Assembly: GCA_944393215.1 (NCBI GenBank)
Contig: CALXZL010000004.1
Location: 105,464 to 169,463, forward strand
Direction: 5' to 3'
Origin: an uncultured Alphaproteobacteria bacterium
Lineage (GTDB): Bacteria; Pseudomonadota; Alphaproteobacteria; RF32; CAG-239
Length of the DNA stretch: 64,000 nucleotides
Every line of letters starts with the position of its first letter. The stretch's first letter is position 1. The notes under the pieces are model-generated. The model saw nothing but the letters and a program-made list of their open reading frames with translations. It had not been told where the DNA came from and ran no database searches. Positions 25,249-35,655 of this stretch are shown here, piece after piece. Both the position numbers and the translations under genes were made by a program.

Positions 25249-25716
25249 ATGCAAGAAAAAGTTTTCAGATATTCAATGAAAGCCATTATCATCAAAGACG
25301 GAAAATTATTGGTAGAAAGTTGTGATTATGGACGCGGAAGATTTTGCAAACTCCCCGGTGGAGGACATCAATGGGGAGAAACCATGTGTGACGCCGTAAT
25401 CAGAGAATGTAAGGAAGAATTGAATATTGAAGTCATCCCGAAAAGACTTCTGTTTGTCCGTGATTATATTGCTAAAAACCACAACAGCTCTTTAGATTTA
25501 GACTGTTTTCATCAAGCCGAATTAATGTTTGAATGTGAAGTTAAAGACTTTTCGACTTTGGCTCTTGGGAGCGAGCCCGACGGCGACGGACAACAAATCA
25601 AATGGATTGCTCTTGATGATTTGGCAGATTCAGACTTTTACCCCAAAGCCATTGTGCCCTACTTAAAAAATTTAAGCGCTATCAAAGAAACCATCATCTT
25701 GGGTGATGTTAATTAA
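25249..25716 (+). CDS. NUDIX hydrolase
   Basis: A 155-residue NUDIX protein, expected to hydrolyse nucleoside diphosphate-linked compounds using a divalent metal. The NUDIX box is complete: GGHQWGETMCDAVIRECKEE followed by LNI, matching Gx5Ex7REUxEExGU with Asn for the last Gly. A Cys in place of a hydrophobic residue within RECKEE is harmless. It is third in the peptidase-GNAT-NUDIX unit. The spacer after it contains a dispersed repeat fragment and the rplO terminator. The substrate is unknown. Confidence 0.87.
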   Translation: MQEKVFRYSMKAIIIKDGKLLVESCDYGRGRFCKLPGGGHQWGETMCDAVIRECKEELNIEVIPKRLLFVRDYIAKNHNSSLDLDCFHQAELMFECEVKDFSTLALGSEPDGDGQQIKWIALDDLADSDFYPKAIVPYLKNLSAIKETIILGDVN

Positions 25717-25747
25717 TCTCTCCGCAAACATCATCCTATATACTAAT

Positions 25748-25777
25748 GTCATGCTGAACTTATTTCAGCATCTCATA
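25748..25777. repeat. Half copy of a dispersed palindromic repeat
   Basis: GTCATGCTGAACT, two variable bases, then TTTCAGCATCT, matching the left half of the repeat at 39921-39976. The right half is missing. Confidence 0.65.
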
Positions 25778-25835
25778 AAAAAAGCAAAACCAAACTCGTG
25801 ATACTATTTCTCGCATACAGCCTCGCTCATCACAC

Positions 25836-25870
25836 AAAAAAAGGGCGAGGAAAATTCCCTCACCCCTTTT
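25836..25870 (-). terminator. Terminator downstream of rplO
   Basis: AAAAGGG and GAGG pair with CCTC and CCCCTTTT around a short AT loop, with T-rich sequence on the minus side. It lies 24 bases after the rplO stop and would end the S10-spc transcript before secY. Confidence 0.82.
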
Positions 25871-25893
25871 CAAATTTTTTCTCAGCTTTTTAA

Positions 25894-26349
25894 TTAAGCA
25901 ACAACGTTAACTTTACCGCCTGCTTTTTCAACAGCTGCAATAGCAGCCTTAGAAGCTGAATTTACGCTAATGGTAACATTGCTGGTGATAGCACCGCGAG
26001 CCAACAGACGAACACCGTCGAGCTTTTTGGAGATAACACCGGCTTCCATCAAAGCATTCACATCAATAGAAGCAGCATTCAATTTACCGGCATCAACAGC
26101 TTTTTGGATAGTATCCAAATTAACAACTGCAAATGTTTTAGCAAAAGGATTTTTGAAACCGCGTTTCGGAAGTCTGCGGTAGATAGGCATTTGACCGCCT
26201 TCAAAACCGTTAACAGCCACACCGGAACGAGATTTTTGACCTTTTTGACCGCGACCACCGGTCTTACCGGAACCACTACCGATACCGCGAGCAACACGCT
26301 TGCGAGATTTTCTGGCTCCTTCGTTGTCTCTAATTTCGTTTAATTTCAT
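25894..26349 (-). CDS. rplO: 50S ribosomal protein L15
   Basis: Large-subunit assembly protein. From ATG at 26347-26349 (AAGGTG upstream) it has 151 residues; an in-frame GTG three codons earlier is less likely. It starts [20 protein letters not shown], followed by the glycine-rich [20 protein letters not shown] typical of L15, and [20 protein letters not shown]. It is normally followed by secY; here it ends the transcript at a terminator. Confidence 0.97.
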   Translation of the reverse strand: MKLNEIRDNEGARKSRKRVARGIGSGSGKTGGRGQKGQKSRSGVAVNGFEGGQMPIYRRLPKRGFKNPFAKTFAVVNLDTIQKAVDAGKLNAASIDVNALMEAGVISKKLDGVRLLARGAITSNVTISVNSASKAAIAAVEKAGGKVNVVA

Positions 26350-26418
26350 TTTTTTCACCTTAAACTTTTTTCAAAATCTTCCGGCGAGCGAGGACTTCCC
26401 CGCCCACCTATCAGATTT

Positions 26419-26604
26419 TTATTCTTCGACTTTAACGAGGTGAGCCACTTTGCGGATCATACCTCTGATTGACGGAGTATCTTCCAATTCTCTGGTCTTG
26501 TTCATCTTATTCAAACCCAAACCGATCAAGGTTTTTCTTTGAATTTCGGGACGACCGATAGGACTAGCGATTTGAGTAACTTTAATAGTCTTTTTATTAG
26601 CCAT
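26419..26604 (-). CDS. rpmD: 50S ribosomal protein L30
   Basis: A 61-residue L30 with [20 protein letters not shown] and the conserved [20 protein letters not shown]. Standard size for the short bacterial L30. It starts two bases from the end of rpsE; rplO follows after 69 bases. Confidence 0.96.
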   Translation of the reverse strand: MANKKTIKVTQIASPIGRPEIQRKTLIGLGLNKMNKTRELEDTPSIRGMIRKVAHLVKVEE

Positions 26605-26606
26605 TA

Positions 26607-27167
26607 TTAAGCCTCCTCAACCATTTTTGCGTTAGAAGAATTTTCGCGGCGGCTAACAATATCGCCAACCTTTTTACCTCTTTTAGCGGCAACCATTCTC
26701 GGAGAGTTGATGGATTCCAAAGCGTTGAAGGTAGCTTTAATCATATTGTAGGGGTTGTTAGAGCCCAATGATTTAGCAACAACGTCTTGGACACCCAAAA
26801 CTTCGAAGATAGCACGCAACGGACCACCGGCAATAACACCGGTACCGGCAGGAGCAGTTCTCAAATAAACTTTACCGGCACCGAAACGACCGGCAACGTC
26901 ATGGTGAAGAGTTCTGCCCTCGCGGAGAGGAATGCGAACCATATTCTTTTTAGCTTCGTTCGTAGCTTTAGAAATAGCGTCAGGCACTTCCGTTGCTTTA
27001 CCTGTGCCGTATCCAACGCGACCTTTTTGGTCACCGACAACGACAACAGCCGCAAAAGACATGTTGCGTCCGCCTTTAACAGTCTTAGCTACGCGGTTAA
27101 TATGAACCAGTTTTTCAACCAATTCTTCCTTTTTTTCAGCCTTACGACGATCTACAGCTTGTGCCAT
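26607..27167 (-). CDS. rpsE: 30S ribosomal protein S5
   Basis: S5 helps proofreading and mRNA unwinding. The 186 residues contain [40 protein letters not shown] and [20 protein letters not shown], all conserved. Normal length, with a slightly extended C-terminus. Cotranscribed with rplR upstream (9-base gap) and rpmD downstream. Confidence 0.98.
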   Translation of the reverse strand: MAQAVDRRKAEKKEELVEKLVHINRVAKTVKGGRNMSFAAVVVVGDQKGRVGYGTGKATEVPDAISKATNEAKKNMVRIPLREGRTLHHDVAGRFGAGKVYLRTAPAGTGVIAGGPLRAIFEVLGVQDVVAKSLGSNNPYNMIKATFNALESINSPRMVAAKRGKKVGDIVSRRENSSNAKMVEEA

Positions 27168-27176
27168 TTAATCCTC

Positions 27177-27548
27177 CTAAAATTTCAGACCAGCTTCACG
27201 AGCTGCGTCAGCTAAAGCTTTTACACGACCGTGATAGATATAGCCGCCTCTATCGAAGACAACTTCACTAACACCATTTTTAACCGCTCTCTCAGCAACC
27301 GTCTTACCGATGAAGCTGGCAGCTTCAATGGTAGATGTTTTTTTGATGCTGTCGCGAATTTCTTTATCCAAAGTGGAAGCAGAAGCAACAGTAATACCTT
27401 TGGTATCATCAATAATCTGAGCATAGATGTGCTTACCGCTGCGAAATACAGACAATCTCATCTTTCCATTCGCAGCTTTTTTCAAAGCAGCACGAACGCG
27501 GTTTTTTCTTTTTTGATTTTTTTCAAACAATTTACTTGGCGTACTCAT
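27177..27548 (-). CDS. rplR: 50S ribosomal protein L18
   Basis: 5S rRNA-binding protein of the central protuberance. The 123 residues show [35 protein letters not shown] and the C-terminal [20 protein letters not shown]. Standard position between rplF and rpsE with gaps of 11 and 9 bases. Confidence 0.98.
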   Translation of the reverse strand: MSTPSKLFEKNQKRKNRVRAALKKAANGKMRLSVFRSGKHIYAQIIDDTKGITVASASTLDKEIRDSIKKTSTIEAASFIGKTVAERAVKNGVSEVVFDRGGYIYHGRVKALADAAREAGLKF

Positions 27549-27559
27549 TTGATTAATCC

Positions 27560-28099
27560 TTATTTCTTCTTGCCTTCTTTACGACGTACATATTCGCCAA
27601 CATATCTGATACCTTTACCTTTATAAGGTTCCGGAGATCTGTAATCGCGAATTTCCGAGGCAACTTGACCAACCAATTTTTTATCGGCACCAAATACGGA
27701 GATTTGTGTCGGAGAAGCACAAGTAATTTTGATGCCTTCAGGAATTGCAAAGTCAATATCGTGAGAATAACCTAAAGACAAAACCAACTTTTTAGTGCCT
27801 TCAACACGAGCTTTGTAACCAACGCCGATAAGTTCCATTTCTTTAGTAAAGCCTTCGCTGACACCTTTAACCATGGTATTGATATTAGCGCGGGTAGTAC
27901 CCCACAAAGCTCTGGCTTGTTTAGAAGTAGACAACGGAGTTACAACAACCGTGTTGTTTTCCAATTTAGCGACTACGTGGCTATCGTCATACACGAGGCT
28001 TAATTCGCCCAATTTACCACTTGCTTTAACAACGTTACCGTTGATAGCAACATTAACGCCATTAGGGATAATAACAGGATATTTTCCAACTCTAGACAT
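27560..28099 (-). CDS. rplF: 50S ribosomal protein L6
   Basis: Binds 23S rRNA near the sarcin-ricin loop. The 179 residues begin [20 protein letters not shown] and end with the diagnostic [20 protein letters not shown]. Two tandem L6 domains are complete. Twelve bases separate it from rpsH. Confidence 0.98.
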   Translation of the reverse strand: MSRVGKYPVIIPNGVNVAINGNVVKASGKLGELSLVYDDSHVVAKLENNTVVVTPLSTSKQARALWGTTRANINTMVKGVSEGFTKEMELIGVGYKARVEGTKKLVLSLGYSHDIDFAIPEGIKITCASPTQISVFGADKKLVGQVASEIRDYRSPEPYKGKGIRYVGEYVRRKEGKKK

Positions 28100-28111
28100 A
28101 TCAGTTTCTCC

Positions 28112-28510
28112 CTAAAATACTTGACAAAGAACTTCACCGCCAACGTTAGCTTTGCGAGCTTCATGATCACTCATCACACCCGATGGTGTAGAGATGATAG
28201 AAATTCCTAAGCCGTTGTAAACTCTCGGCAAGTCTTTAACGCTTGAATATACGCGACGACCGGGAGTAGAAACGCGGTAAATTTCGGTTATAACAGATGT
28301 ACCTTCATGGTACTTTAATTTAATGTGAAGTTCATCAACACCGGCTCTGACATTAACTTTTTCATAACCGTTAATATAGCCTTCTCTTTTGAGAACTTCC
28401 AACACATTTTCACGCAAGCGAGAAGCCGGAGATACGACCTCAGATTTTTTCGCTCTTTGTGCGTTTCTAATGCGTGTGAGCATATCGCCCAAAGGATCAC
28501 TCATAGACAT
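28112..28510 (-). CDS. rpsH: 30S ribosomal protein S8
   Basis: Primary 16S rRNA-binding protein and, in E. coli, translational repressor of the spc operon. The 132 residues start [20 protein letters not shown] and contain [20 protein letters not shown] and [20 protein letters not shown]. Two adjacent in-frame ATGs (28508-28510 and 28502-28504) make the exact start uncertain by two codons. Confidence 0.98.
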   Translation of the reverse strand: MSMSDPLGDMLTRIRNAQRAKKSEVVSPASRLRENVLEVLKREGYINGYEKVNVRAGVDELHIKLKYHEGTSVITEIYRVSTPGRRVYSSVKDLPRVYNGLGISIISTPSGVMSDHEARKANVGGEVLCQVF

Positions 28511-28521
28511 TCTCGATTCTC

Positions 28522-28827
28522 CTACCAGCTTGATTTAACTAAACCTGGGATTTCACCTCTGCCGGCTTTTTCACGCAATTCAATACGTGCAATACCAAAC
28601 TTACGGTAATATCCGCGAGAACGACCGGTCAATTTGCAGCGGTTTCTGTAACGAATTGCTGCAGAGTTGCGCGGCAGTTCTGCCAATTTCAAAGTCGCTT
28701 GGAATCTCTCCTCAGGAGAAACAGTTTTATCCATAACGATCTCTTTGAGTTTCAAACGGCGAGAAGCAAACTTCTTAGCCATTTTAGCTCTTTTCAAGTT
28801 TCTGTAGATTTCACTTGTTTTTGCCAT
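28522..28827 (-). CDS. rpsN: 30S ribosomal protein S14, zinc-free type
   Basis: A 101-residue S14 without the CxxC zinc ligands, the long form of proteobacteria. It has the conserved [20 protein letters not shown] motif and ends [11 protein letters not shown], as expected. Gaps to rplE and rpsH are 14 and 11 bases. Confidence 0.97.
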   Translation of the reverse strand: MAKTSEIYRNLKRAKMAKKFASRRLKLKEIVMDKTVSPEERFQATLKLAELPRNSAAIRYRNRCKLTGRSRGYYRKFGIARIELREKAGRGEIPGLVKSSW

Positions 28828-28841
28828 AGTTCAGTCTCCAC

Positions 28842-29381
28842 TTAATTCTTGCACGGCAAGTTAAATGAGGTCAGAAGAGCTTTTGCTTCTTCATCGGTCT
28901 TTGCGGTAGTGCAGATGCAAACATCCAAACCGTGAATATTTTCAACTTTATCATAGTTGATTTCCGGGAAGATGATTTGTTCTTTAATACCGAAAGCAAA
29001 GTTTCCGCGACCGTCAAAGTTTTTACCGGTAATACCGTGGAAGTCACGAACACGCGGCAAAGCCATATTGATCAATCTTTCCAAGAACTCATACATTCTG
29101 TCAGAACGAAGAGTTACTTTGCAGCCGATAGGCATACCTTCTCTGAGCTTAAAAGTAGCAATTGATTTGCGAGCGTGAGTCAAAACAGGTTTTTGACCAG
29201 CAATCAATGCCAATTCTTCAGCAGCAGTGTTGAGTTTTTTCTTATCGGTAACAGCGTCGCCAATACCAACGTTCAACACAATTTTGGTCAGCTTCGGAAT
29301 CTCATGTGGGTTTTTGTAACCGAATTTTTCCACAAGAGATTTCTTAATGACCTCGTTATAAAGTTTTTCAAAATTAGTCAT
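28842..29381 (-). CDS. rplE: 50S ribosomal protein L5
   Basis: 5S rRNA-binding protein contacting S13 across the subunit interface. The 179 residues include [40 protein letters not shown] and the conserved [20 protein letters not shown]. Normal length and position. Confidence 0.98.
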   Translation of the reverse strand: MTNFEKLYNEVIKKSLVEKFGYKNPHEIPKLTKIVLNVGIGDAVTDKKKLNTAAEELALIAGQKPVLTHARKSIATFKLREGMPIGCKVTLRSDRMYEFLERLINMALPRVRDFHGITGKNFDGRGNFAFGIKEQIIFPEINYDKVENIHGLDVCICTTAKTDEEAKALLTSFNLPCKN

Positions 29382-29392
29382 TAGATTTTCCC

Positions 29393-29710
29393 CTATTTAT
29401 CGATTACTTCACCGGATTTACGAGCGACGCGTACTTTTTTACCGTCAACTTCTTTGTAACCGACTTTGGTTGCTTTTCCGGATTTCGGATCAACAATGGC
29501 TACGTTAGAAACGTTGATGGGAGCTTCCTTCGTAACAATGCCGCCAGGAGTAGTTTGGCTGGGTTTGGTATGTCTTTTAACCAAGTTGATACCTTGAACC
29601 ACCACTTTACTCTCTTTAGGCAAAGCTTTTACGACTTCACCGGTTTTGCCTTTGTCTTCTCCGGACAAGACAATAACCTGATCGCCTTTTTTAATTTTCA
29701 TCTTAGGCAT
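29393..29710 (-). CDS. rplX: 50S ribosomal protein L24
   Basis: Early assembly protein with an N-terminal KOW motif ([20 protein letters not shown]). The 105 residues also contain [20 protein letters not shown]. Starts one base after the rplN stop, so translation is probably coupled. Confidence 0.97.
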   Translation of the reverse strand: MPKMKIKKGDQVIVLSGEDKGKTGEVVKALPKESKVVVQGINLVKRHTKPSQTTPGGIVTKEAPINVSNVAIVDPKSGKATKVGYKEVDGKKVRVARKSGEVIDK

Positions 29711-29711
29711 A

Positions 29712-30080
29712 TTATAAAACCTCCGGTGCTAACGAAATTATTTTCATAAATTTCTTTGCACGCAATTCTCTGGTAACGGGGCCAAAGATACGAGTACCGA
29801 TAGGCTCGCCGTCCTTATTAATCAGAACTGCAGCGTTTTTGTCAAAACGGATAACACTACCGTCTTTACGTCTGATGTCAGAAGCTGTTCTAACAATCAC
29901 AGCTTTTTGCACATCACCTTTTTTAACGCGTCCTTTGGGGATAGCGTTTGTAACAGAAACTACAATCACATCGCCGACCGAAGCATGCATTCTCTTGGAA
30001 CCGCCAAGAACTTTAATGCACTGCACCTGACGAGCACCTGAGTTATCAGCTACATCAAGGTTGGTTTGCATCTGTATCAT
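29712..30080 (-). CDS. rplN: 50S ribosomal protein L14
   Basis: Subunit-interface protein. The 122 residues begin [20 protein letters not shown] and contain [20 protein letters not shown] and the terminal [20 protein letters not shown]. Standard length. Confidence 0.98.
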   Translation of the reverse strand: MIQMQTNLDVADNSGARQVQCIKVLGGSKRMHASVGDVIVVSVTNAIPKGRVKKGDVQKAVIVRTASDIRRKDGSVIRFDKNAAVLINKDGEPIGTRIFGPVTRELRAKKFMKIISLAPEVL

Positions 30081-30100
30081 TTTTTAATTCCTTCTTTTTT

Positions 30101-30337
30101 CTAGGCGTTATTAACGATTACAGTCCAAGTTTTGGTCTTAGAATATGGTCTTGATTCCTCAATAGAAACCACATCGCCGACTTTGAACTGATTGTTTTCA
30201 TCGTGGGCAGCATACTTTTTGCTTTTACGAATGAATTTTTTGTAAACAGGGTGCATAACTTGACGTTCAACTTTAACGACAACTGTCTTGTCCTGTTTAT
30301 CGCTTACAACAACACCTTGAAGAATTCTTTTAGGCAT
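30101..30337 (-). CDS. rpsQ: 30S ribosomal protein S17
   Basis: Primary 16S rRNA-binding protein with an OB fold. The 78 residues contain [20 protein letters not shown] and the conserved [13 protein letters not shown] near the end. Normal for alphaproteobacteria. Confidence 0.97.
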   Translation of the reverse strand: MPKRILQGVVVSDKQDKTVVVKVERQVMHPVYKKFIRKSKKYAAHDENNQFKVGDVVSIEESRPYSKTKTWTVIVNNA

Positions 30338-30347
30338 ATCTTTTCTC

Positions 30348-30545
30348 CTAACTATTCTTCTTGCGCTCAGCGATGAGCGTGTTGATTTTTGCTATTTCTC
30401 TACGGACATTTCTTATTACAGCAGAATTTTGTAATTGTCCAGTAGATTGTTGTACTCTTAAGTTAAATTGTTCTTTTTTCTTTTCGAGCAATTTAGCATT
30501 AAGTTCATCAATAGTCATAGCACGAAGATCTTTAACTTTAAGCAT
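30348..30545 (-). CDS. rpmC: 50S ribosomal protein L29
   Basis: A 65-residue two-helix protein at the exit tunnel: [20 protein letters not shown], then [14 protein letters not shown] and [17 protein letters not shown]. Its start overlaps the end of rplP by eight bases. Confidence 0.97.
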   Translation of the reverse strand: MLKVKDLRAMTIDELNAKLLEKKKEQFNLRVQQSTGQLQNSAVIRNVRREIAKINTLIAERKKNS

Positions 30546-30975
30546 TAGCTTCTACTCCTTGCTCTGATTTCAATTTAGTAACAAATTTGGTTTTGATTGG
30601 GAGTTTAGCTGCGCCCAAAGCAAAAGCTGTGCGAGCTGTTTCTTCATCAATACCATCTGCTTCGAACAAAATGCGACCCGGTTTAACACGTGCGCACCAG
30701 TATTCGACAGATCCTTTACCTTTACCCATACGAACTTCAGCCGGTTTGTCTGAAACAGGAACGTCTGGGAAAATTCTGATCCATACTCTTCCGGCTCTTT
30801 TCATTTCACGAGTAATCGCACGACGAGCAGCCTCAATTTGGCGAGCTGTAATACGATCAGGTGTAAGAGCTTTCAATCCATATGAACCGAAGCTTAATTC
30901 TGTACCGCCCTTAGCATTGCCGTGAATACGACCTTTGTGCTGTTTGCGGAACTTTAATCTTTTTGGACTTAACAT
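30538..30975 (-). CDS. rplP: 50S ribosomal protein L16
   Basis: Binds near the A-site tRNA elbow. The 145 residues begin [20 protein letters not shown] and contain [20 protein letters not shown] and [21 protein letters not shown] short extra C-terminal tail (SEQGVEANA) extends past the usual 137 residues and overlaps rpmC. Confidence 0.97.
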   Translation of the reverse strand: MLSPKRLKFRKQHKGRIHGNAKGGTELSFGSYGLKALTPDRITARQIEAARRAITREMKRAGRVWIRIFPDVPVSDKPAEVRMGKGKGSVEYWCARVKPGRILFEADGIDEETARTAFALGAAKLPIKTKFVTKLKSEQGVEANA

Positions 30976-30994
30976 CTTATTATAACCTCAAAAA

Positions 30995-31663
30995 TTATTT
31001 CTGTTCAGCCAACTTTTTGTCCTGAGCCATCGGATCGTGAGCCATAATATCGCCTTTGTAGATCCAAACTTTTACGCCGCAAGCGCCGTAAGTTGTGTGA
31101 GCCGTAGAGGTTGCATAATCAATGTCAGCACGCAATGTGTGCAAGGGAACACGACCTTCACGATAGTATTCTGTTCTTGCAATTTCAGCACCGCCTAAAC
31201 GGCCTGAGCAACTAACTTTGATACCTTCTGCACCCAAACGAAGAGCAGATTGCATAACTCTTTTCATCGCACGACGGAAAGCAACACGGCGTTCCAATTG
31301 TTGTGCAACGGAGTCAGCAACCAACTGAGCATCCAACTCAGGTTTTCTAACTTCCAAAATGTTCAATTGGACTTCAGAGTCAGTCATCTTTTGAATTTGG
31401 CTTCTCAAATTCTCAATGTCTTGACCTTTTTTACCAATTACAACACCCGGTCTTGCAGAATGAATAGTAACTCTAGCCTTTTTGGCAGGACGTTCGATAA
31501 CAATCTTGCTTACGCCGGCTTGAGCCAATTTCTCTTTCAAGAAATCTTTAATTTTCAAATCTTCGTGCAGGTAATCAGCATATTTTTCGTCTGCATACCA
31601 ACGAGAGTCCCAAGTGCGGTTAACTCCAAGACGAAGACCTGTAGGATTAACTTTTTGTCCCAT
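30995..31663 (-). CDS. rpsC: 30S ribosomal protein S3
   Basis: S3 lines the mRNA entry tunnel. I place the start at ATG 31661-31663 ([15 protein letters not shown], 222 residues), with GGGAG seven bases upstream; an upstream in-frame start would add nine residues that are not part of S3. The KH domain has [20 protein letters not shown], and the C-terminal domain has [20 protein letters not shown]. Confidence 0.97.
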   Translation of the reverse strand: MGQKVNPTGLRLGVNRTWDSRWYADEKYADYLHEDLKIKDFLKEKLAQAGVSKIVIERPAKKARVTIHSARPGVVIGKKGQDIENLRSQIQKMTDSEVQLNILEVRKPELDAQLVADSVAQQLERRVAFRRAMKRVMQSALRLGAEGIKVSCSGRLGGAEIARTEYYREGRVPLHTLRADIDYATSTAHTTYGACGVKVWIYKGDIMAHDPMAQDKKLAEQK

Positions 31664-31667
31664 TAAC

Positions 31668-32042
31668 TTACTCCCCACGCTCAGATACAACGATTGTTAA
31701 GTTAGAGAAAGGTTTCAGAACTCTTGCTCCTCTACCGCGACCTCTAGCGTGCATACGTTTCATTACCAAACCTTTGCCGACATAAGCTTCTTTAACATAA
31801 AGCTTATCGATATTTAACTGATGGTTGTTTTCAGCATTTGCAATAGCAGATTGTAAAACAGCCAAGGCAGCTTTTGCAATTCTCTTCTTAGAAAAAGTAA
31901 GTTCTGCAATAGCTTTTTCAGCATTCATACCACGGATAGTTTGAGCAACTAAGTTCAGTTTACGCGGACTTGTACGAATAGCATTACAAATAGCAATAGC
32001 TGATTTTGCGTCTACTCTTCTTTCATTTTTAGTCTGAGCCAT
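31668..32042 (-). CDS. rplV: 50S ribosomal protein L22
   Basis: Lines the exit tunnel through its beta hairpin. The 124 residues include [20 protein letters not shown] and the hairpin region [20 protein letters not shown]. The gene lies between rpsS (two-base gap) and rpsC. Confidence 0.97.
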   Translation of the reverse strand: MAQTKNERRVDAKSAIAICNAIRTSPRKLNLVAQTIRGMNAEKAIAELTFSKKRIAKAALAVLQSAIANAENNHQLNIDKLYVKEAYVGKGLVMKRMHARGRGRGARVLKPFSNLTIVVSERGE

Positions 32043-32044
32043 AA

Positions 32045-32323
32045 TTAACCTCTCTTAGCTTTTTTATCAGCGGCGTGACCATAGAAGGTACGTGTCGGAG
32101 CAAATTCACCAAACTTGTGACCAACCATGTCTTCGGTAACCAAAACCGGAATAAATTTGTGACCGTTGTGAACACCAAATGTCAAACCGACAAATTGCGG
32201 CAACATGGTCGAACGACGAGACCAAATTTTGATTACTTCGTTTTTGCTGGAATTTCTAGCATTTGCAGCTTTTTTCAGAAGATAGCCATCAACGAAAGGG
32301 CCTTTCCATACGGAACGTGTCAT
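32045..32323 (-). CDS. rpsS: 30S ribosomal protein S19
   Basis: Head protein that works with S13. The 92 residues begin [20 protein letters not shown] and contain [20 protein letters not shown] and the conserved [20 protein letters not shown]. Fully standard. Confidence 0.98.
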   Translation of the reverse strand: MTRSVWKGPFVDGYLLKKAANARNSSKNEVIKIWSRRSTMLPQFVGLTFGVHNGHKFIPVLVTEDMVGHKFGEFAPTRTFYGHAADKKAKRG

Positions 32324-32338
32324 TAGCTTTTCTCCCTA

Positions 32339-33172
32339 TTATTTCTTATTCTCATGACGGCTTCTCATAATGAACTTATCCGTCTTCTTGTTAGTACGAG
32401 TCTTATAACCCTTAGTCGGTTTACCCCAAGGAGTTGTCGGATGACGACCGCCGGAGGTTCTACCTTCACCACCACCCATCGGGTGATCAACAGGGTTCAT
32501 AGCAACACCACGGGAAACAGGTCTCATACCCAACCAACGAGCACGACCGGCTTTACCCAATGATCTGTTTTGGTTATCCGGGTTAGAAACAGCACCGACA
32601 GTAGCCAAGCACTCTTCACGAACAACACGGAGTTCACCAGAGCTCAATTTCAACTGAGCATAACCGGCGTCTTTACCAACGAGTTGAGCATAGCAACCGG
32701 CAGAACGGACTAATTGACCGCCTTTACCAGCTTTAAGTTCAACGTTGTGAATAATAGTACCAACCGGCATATTTTTCAAAGGCATTGCGTTACCCGGTTT
32801 AATATCTGCTTTGTCGGCAGAAATGATTTTATCACCGGATTTAATTCTTTGAGGAGCCAAGATATAAGCCTTTTCGCCGTCTTCATAGCTAATCAAAGCG
32901 ATGAAAGCGGAACGGTTAGGATCATATTCGATTCTCTCAACAGTAGCCTCGATATTCATTTTATTACGTTTAAAGTCAATAACGCGCAATTTGCGTTTAT
33001 GACCGCCACCAATTCTACGACTAGTAACGTGACCGAAATTATCACGTCCGCCAGTTTTTGTCAAACCAATAGTCAAAGATTTCTCAGGGGCTCCTTTATA
33101 AAGCTCGGATCTATCAACGATTACAAGCTGACGAAGTCCAGGAGAAGTGGGCTTATAATTTTTCAATGCCAT
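32339..33172 (-). CDS. rplB: 50S ribosomal protein L2
   Basis: Required for subunit joining and peptidyl transferase structure. The 277 residues have [20 protein letters not shown], the domain with [20 protein letters not shown] containing the conserved functional His, and the basic tail [15 protein letters not shown]. Normal length. Confidence 0.98.
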   Translation of the reverse strand: MALKNYKPTSPGLRQLVIVDRSELYKGAPEKSLTIGLTKTGGRDNFGHVTSRRIGGGHKRKLRVIDFKRNKMNIEATVERIEYDPNRSAFIALISYEDGEKAYILAPQRIKSGDKIISADKADIKPGNAMPLKNMPVGTIIHNVELKAGKGGQLVRSAGCYAQLVGKDAGYAQLKLSSGELRVVREECLATVGAVSNPDNQNRSLGKAGRARWLGMRPVSRGVAMNPVDHPMGGGEGRTSGGRHPTTPWGKPTKGYKTRTNKKTDKFIMRSRHENKK

Positions 33173-33175
33173 GTC

Positions 33176-33493
33176 TTATATTCCTGTAGTAACATCAATA
33201 TTTTGACCTTCAGCCAAAGTAACAACGGCTTTTTTGTAGTCAGAACGTTGACCAACATATCCTCTGAAGCGTTTTACTTTGCCGAATTGACGAATTGTAT
33301 TAACTTTGTTTACTGTAACGTTAAAGATGTTTTCAACCGCAGCTTTAACATCATCTTTAGTAGCAGACAAAGGAACCAAGAAGGTTACTTTACCAGCTTC
33401 TGAAGAAATCATAGATTTTTCAGTAATAACCGGACGTACGAGAGTATCATACATCTTAGCGGTTACATTGTTTGATTTTTTAGAGTTACTCAT
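33176..33493 (-). CDS. rplW: 50S ribosomal protein L23
   Basis: Exit-tunnel protein and docking site for trigger factor and SRP. Start chosen at ATG 33491-33493 ([20 protein letters not shown], 105 residues), which overlaps the rplD stop as ATGA; the in-frame TTG seven codons upstream lies within rplD and is unlikely. [10 protein letters not shown] and [20 protein letters not shown] are diagnostic. Confidence 0.96.
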   Translation of the reverse strand: MSNSKKSNNVTAKMYDTLVRPVITEKSMISSEAGKVTFLVPLSATKDDVKAAVENIFNVTVNKVNTIRQFGKVKRFRGYVGQRSDYKKAVVTLAEGQNIDVTTGI

Positions 33494-34110
33494 TTCAATC
33501 TTTCTCCCAAGCAAACAACCGCATCTTTAGTCAATACCAATTTGTCTTTTCTCAAGATGTCGTAAACATTGGCACCGATTGTCGGCAATACATCAACGCC
33601 GATAATGTTTCTGGAAGCCAATGCAAAGTTTTCATCAACTTCTTTACCATCGATGAACAAGCAATTTGTCAAACCGCAAGCTGCCAATTTGTTTTGCAAA
33701 TCTTTAGTTTTCGGAGCAGACAATTTAGCTTCGTCAATGATAACGAGATTACCCTCTTTAGCCTTAGCAGAGAGAGCAGTTTTCAAACCGAGTTTTCTAA
33801 ACTTCTTGGTCAGTTCGTGTGAGTGGTCGCGAACAACCGGACCAAATACAACACCACCTTTTCTAAACTGAGTACCTTTGCGAGAACCTTGACGAGCATT
33901 ACCCGATCCTTTTTGTTTGAACGGTTTAGCAGGCGTCAAAGCAACTTCGCTACGGCCTTTGGTTTTGTGGTTACCAGATTGCAATCTGGCCAACTGCCAA
34001 TTTACAACGCGGTGCAAAATGTCAGCGCGAACTTCCAAGCCGAAAATGGACTCATCAAGTTCGATTGAACCAACATTTTTATTATCTAAATTTAAGATGT
34101 CCTGTTTCAT
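33490..34110 (-). CDS. rplD: 50S ribosomal protein L4
   Basis: Tunnel-constriction protein; in E. coli it also represses the S10 operon through the leader, which has not been shown in alphaproteobacteria. The 206 residues contain [40 protein letters not shown] and [20 protein letters not shown]. Coupled to rplW by a four-base overlap. Confidence 0.97.
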   Translation of the reverse strand: MKQDILNLDNKNVGSIELDESIFGLEVRADILHRVVNWQLARLQSGNHKTKGRSEVALTPAKPFKQKGSGNARQGSRKGTQFRKGGVVFGPVVRDHSHELTKKFRKLGLKTALSAKAKEGNLVIIDEAKLSAPKTKDLQNKLAACGLTNCLFIDGKEVDENFALASRNIIGVDVLPTIGANVYDILRKDKLVLTKDAVVCLGERLK

Positions 34111-34130
34111 AATTTACTTTCCTTTTTCCA

Positions 34131-34856
34131 TTATGCATTCTCAGCTGAAGTAGTTTCAGCTTTAGCTGCAACAGGTTCATCAACTTTCTTCAAACCGGCA
34201 GGCATCGGCAAGTTAGAAGCAGCAGCTTTCTTTACGGCATCGGTAACATATACCCAAGCGTTTTCACCGCCCGGAACGGCACCTTTAACCATAATAAGAC
34301 CTCTGTTGGCATCAATAGCGGCAACCTTCAAGTTTTGAACGGTAACGCGTTCATCACCCATGTGACCAGCCATTTTCTTACCTTTGAATACCTTACCTGG
34401 ATCTTGACTTTGTCCTGTAGAACCATGAGAACGGTGAGAAATTGACACACCGTGAGATGCTTCCAAACCGGCAAAGTTATGACGTTTCATAACACCGGCA
34501 AAACCTTTACCTTTAGAAGTTGAGCAAACATCAACATATTGACCAACAACAAAGTGTTCTACAGATAATTCGCTGCCGACAGGGAGCAAGCAATCTTCAG
34601 AAACTCTGAATTCAGCGAGCTTTTTCTTCGGCTCAACATTAGCCTTGGCAAAATGTCCTTTAAGAGGCTTGGATACGTTTTTAGCTTTAACAGCACCTGT
34701 TCCGAGTTGAACAGCTGTATATCCGTCTCTTTCTTGTGTTTTAACATCAACAACTTGCAAGTTGTCAACTGCCAAAACGGTAACCGGGGTATGAGTACCG
34801 TCAGCACCGAAAATGCGAGACATTCCAAGCTTTTTTGCGATCAGACCCGTACGCAT
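34131..34856 (-). CDS. rplC: 50S ribosomal protein L3
   Basis: Early assembly protein reaching into the peptidyl transferase centre. The 241 residues begin [20 protein letters not shown] and contain [40 protein letters not shown] and [18 protein letters not shown] tail rich in Ala and Glu extends the C-terminus past most homologues. Confidence 0.97.
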   Translation of the reverse strand: MRTGLIAKKLGMSRIFGADGTHTPVTVLAVDNLQVVDVKTQERDGYTAVQLGTGAVKAKNVSKPLKGHFAKANVEPKKKLAEFRVSEDCLLPVGSELSVEHFVVGQYVDVCSTSKGKGFAGVMKRHNFAGLEASHGVSISHRSHGSTGQSQDPGKVFKGKKMAGHMGDERVTVQNLKVAAIDANRGLIMVKGAVPGGENAWVYVTDAVKKAAASNLPMPAGLKKVDEPVAAKAETTSAENA

Positions 34857-34919
34857 TATTATTTTTTCCTTTTCTAATTGGTTGACAGCCTATCTAGTAA
34901 ACCGCCAACATTAAATTAA

Positions 34920-35231
34920 TTACAATTTGATTTCTACATTAACACCGGCAGCCAAATCAAGCTTCATCAAAGCATCAACGGTTTGCGGTGTCGGATCTAC
35001 GATATCAAGAAGTCTTTTGTGAGTTCTGATCTCGAATTGTTCACGAGATTTTTTATTTACGTGCGGAGACATATTTACAGTAAACTTCTCAATTTGAGTA
35101 GGCAGAGGAATAGGTCCTCTTACATTAGCCCCGGTTCTTTTAGCCGTGTGCACGATTTCTTTGGTAGAAAGGTCGAGCAAGCGATGGTCAAAAGCCTTGA
35201 GGCGAATTCTGATATTTTGTGTTTCCATCAT
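34920..35231 (-). CDS. rpsJ: 30S ribosomal protein S10
   Basis: S10 is a head protein and also the NusE antitermination factor. The 103 residues contain [20 protein letters not shown] and the conserved [20 protein letters not shown]. Two consecutive ATG codons leave the start uncertain by one residue, and no strong ribosome binding site is seen. It is the first gene of the S10 operon, 424 bases downstream of the acyl carrier protein gene. In many relatives tuf lies directly upstream; here about 5 kb intervenes. Confidence 0.97.
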   Translation of the reverse strand: MMETQNIRIRLKAFDHRLLDLSTKEIVHTAKRTGANVRGPIPLPTQIEKFTVNMSPHVNKKSREQFEIRTHKRLLDIVDPTPQTVDALMKLDLAAGVNVEIKL

Positions 35232-35376
35232 TTTAAATTTTAATCCTATAACTAGACAGTAAAATTTTAATCATAAAAATTTAGATGAGTAAAATCTTAC
35301 CACCTAAAATGTTAAACTCAACAAATCATTGAAAAACAACAACTTGTGTTATGGTTTATATCGCATTTTCAGGGCA

Positions 35377-35572
35377 GATTCGCACCTTTTCCTTCAAATG
35401 CAAAGGCTTTGTAACATAATTGAGTCTAATTTGCAAGCAAAAAATTGCATAATTTTGCATTTTTTTCAAGGCTTAAAACCTTATCCAGACTCTTGTTGAG
35501 TCGGGTTGACAAAATTTTTAAATTCGAGTCTATTTTTTGTTAAAAAAGAAATAATTTTTTTTGAATCGATTC
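35377..35572. promoter_or_regulatory. GANTC cluster in the S10 operon leader region, with a weak promoter candidate
   Basis: Seven GANTC sites at 35377, 35422, 35488, 35498, 35526, 35563 and 35568 in 196 bases; two are in the form GAGTCTA. The last two form TTGAATCGATTCAA, a perfect palindrome. A possible minus-strand promoter (TTGCTT at 35440-35435, 16 bases, TATGTT at 35418-35413) has one GANTC in its spacer. No gene is seen in 35232-35610; the leader to rpsJ would be about 170 bases. Confidence 0.5.
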
Positions 35573-35610
35573 AATGGGTTAACCAATTTTTAAGAATTGC
35601 AAAGACACAA

Positions 35611-35648
35611 AAAAAGCATCTCACTTCATAAAAAGTGAAATGCTTTTT
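35611..35648 (-). terminator. Terminator of the acyl carrier protein gene
   Basis: AAAAAGCAT and TCACTT pair with AAGTGA and ATGCTTTTT with one internal mismatch; a minus-strand T tract follows. It lies eight bases after the stop codon. Confidence 0.88.
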
Positions 35649-35655
35649 TATAATC

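Noticed and set aside
32714-33403. Plus-strand frame opposite rplB and rplW
   Set aside because: Shadow of two certain ribosomal protein genes.
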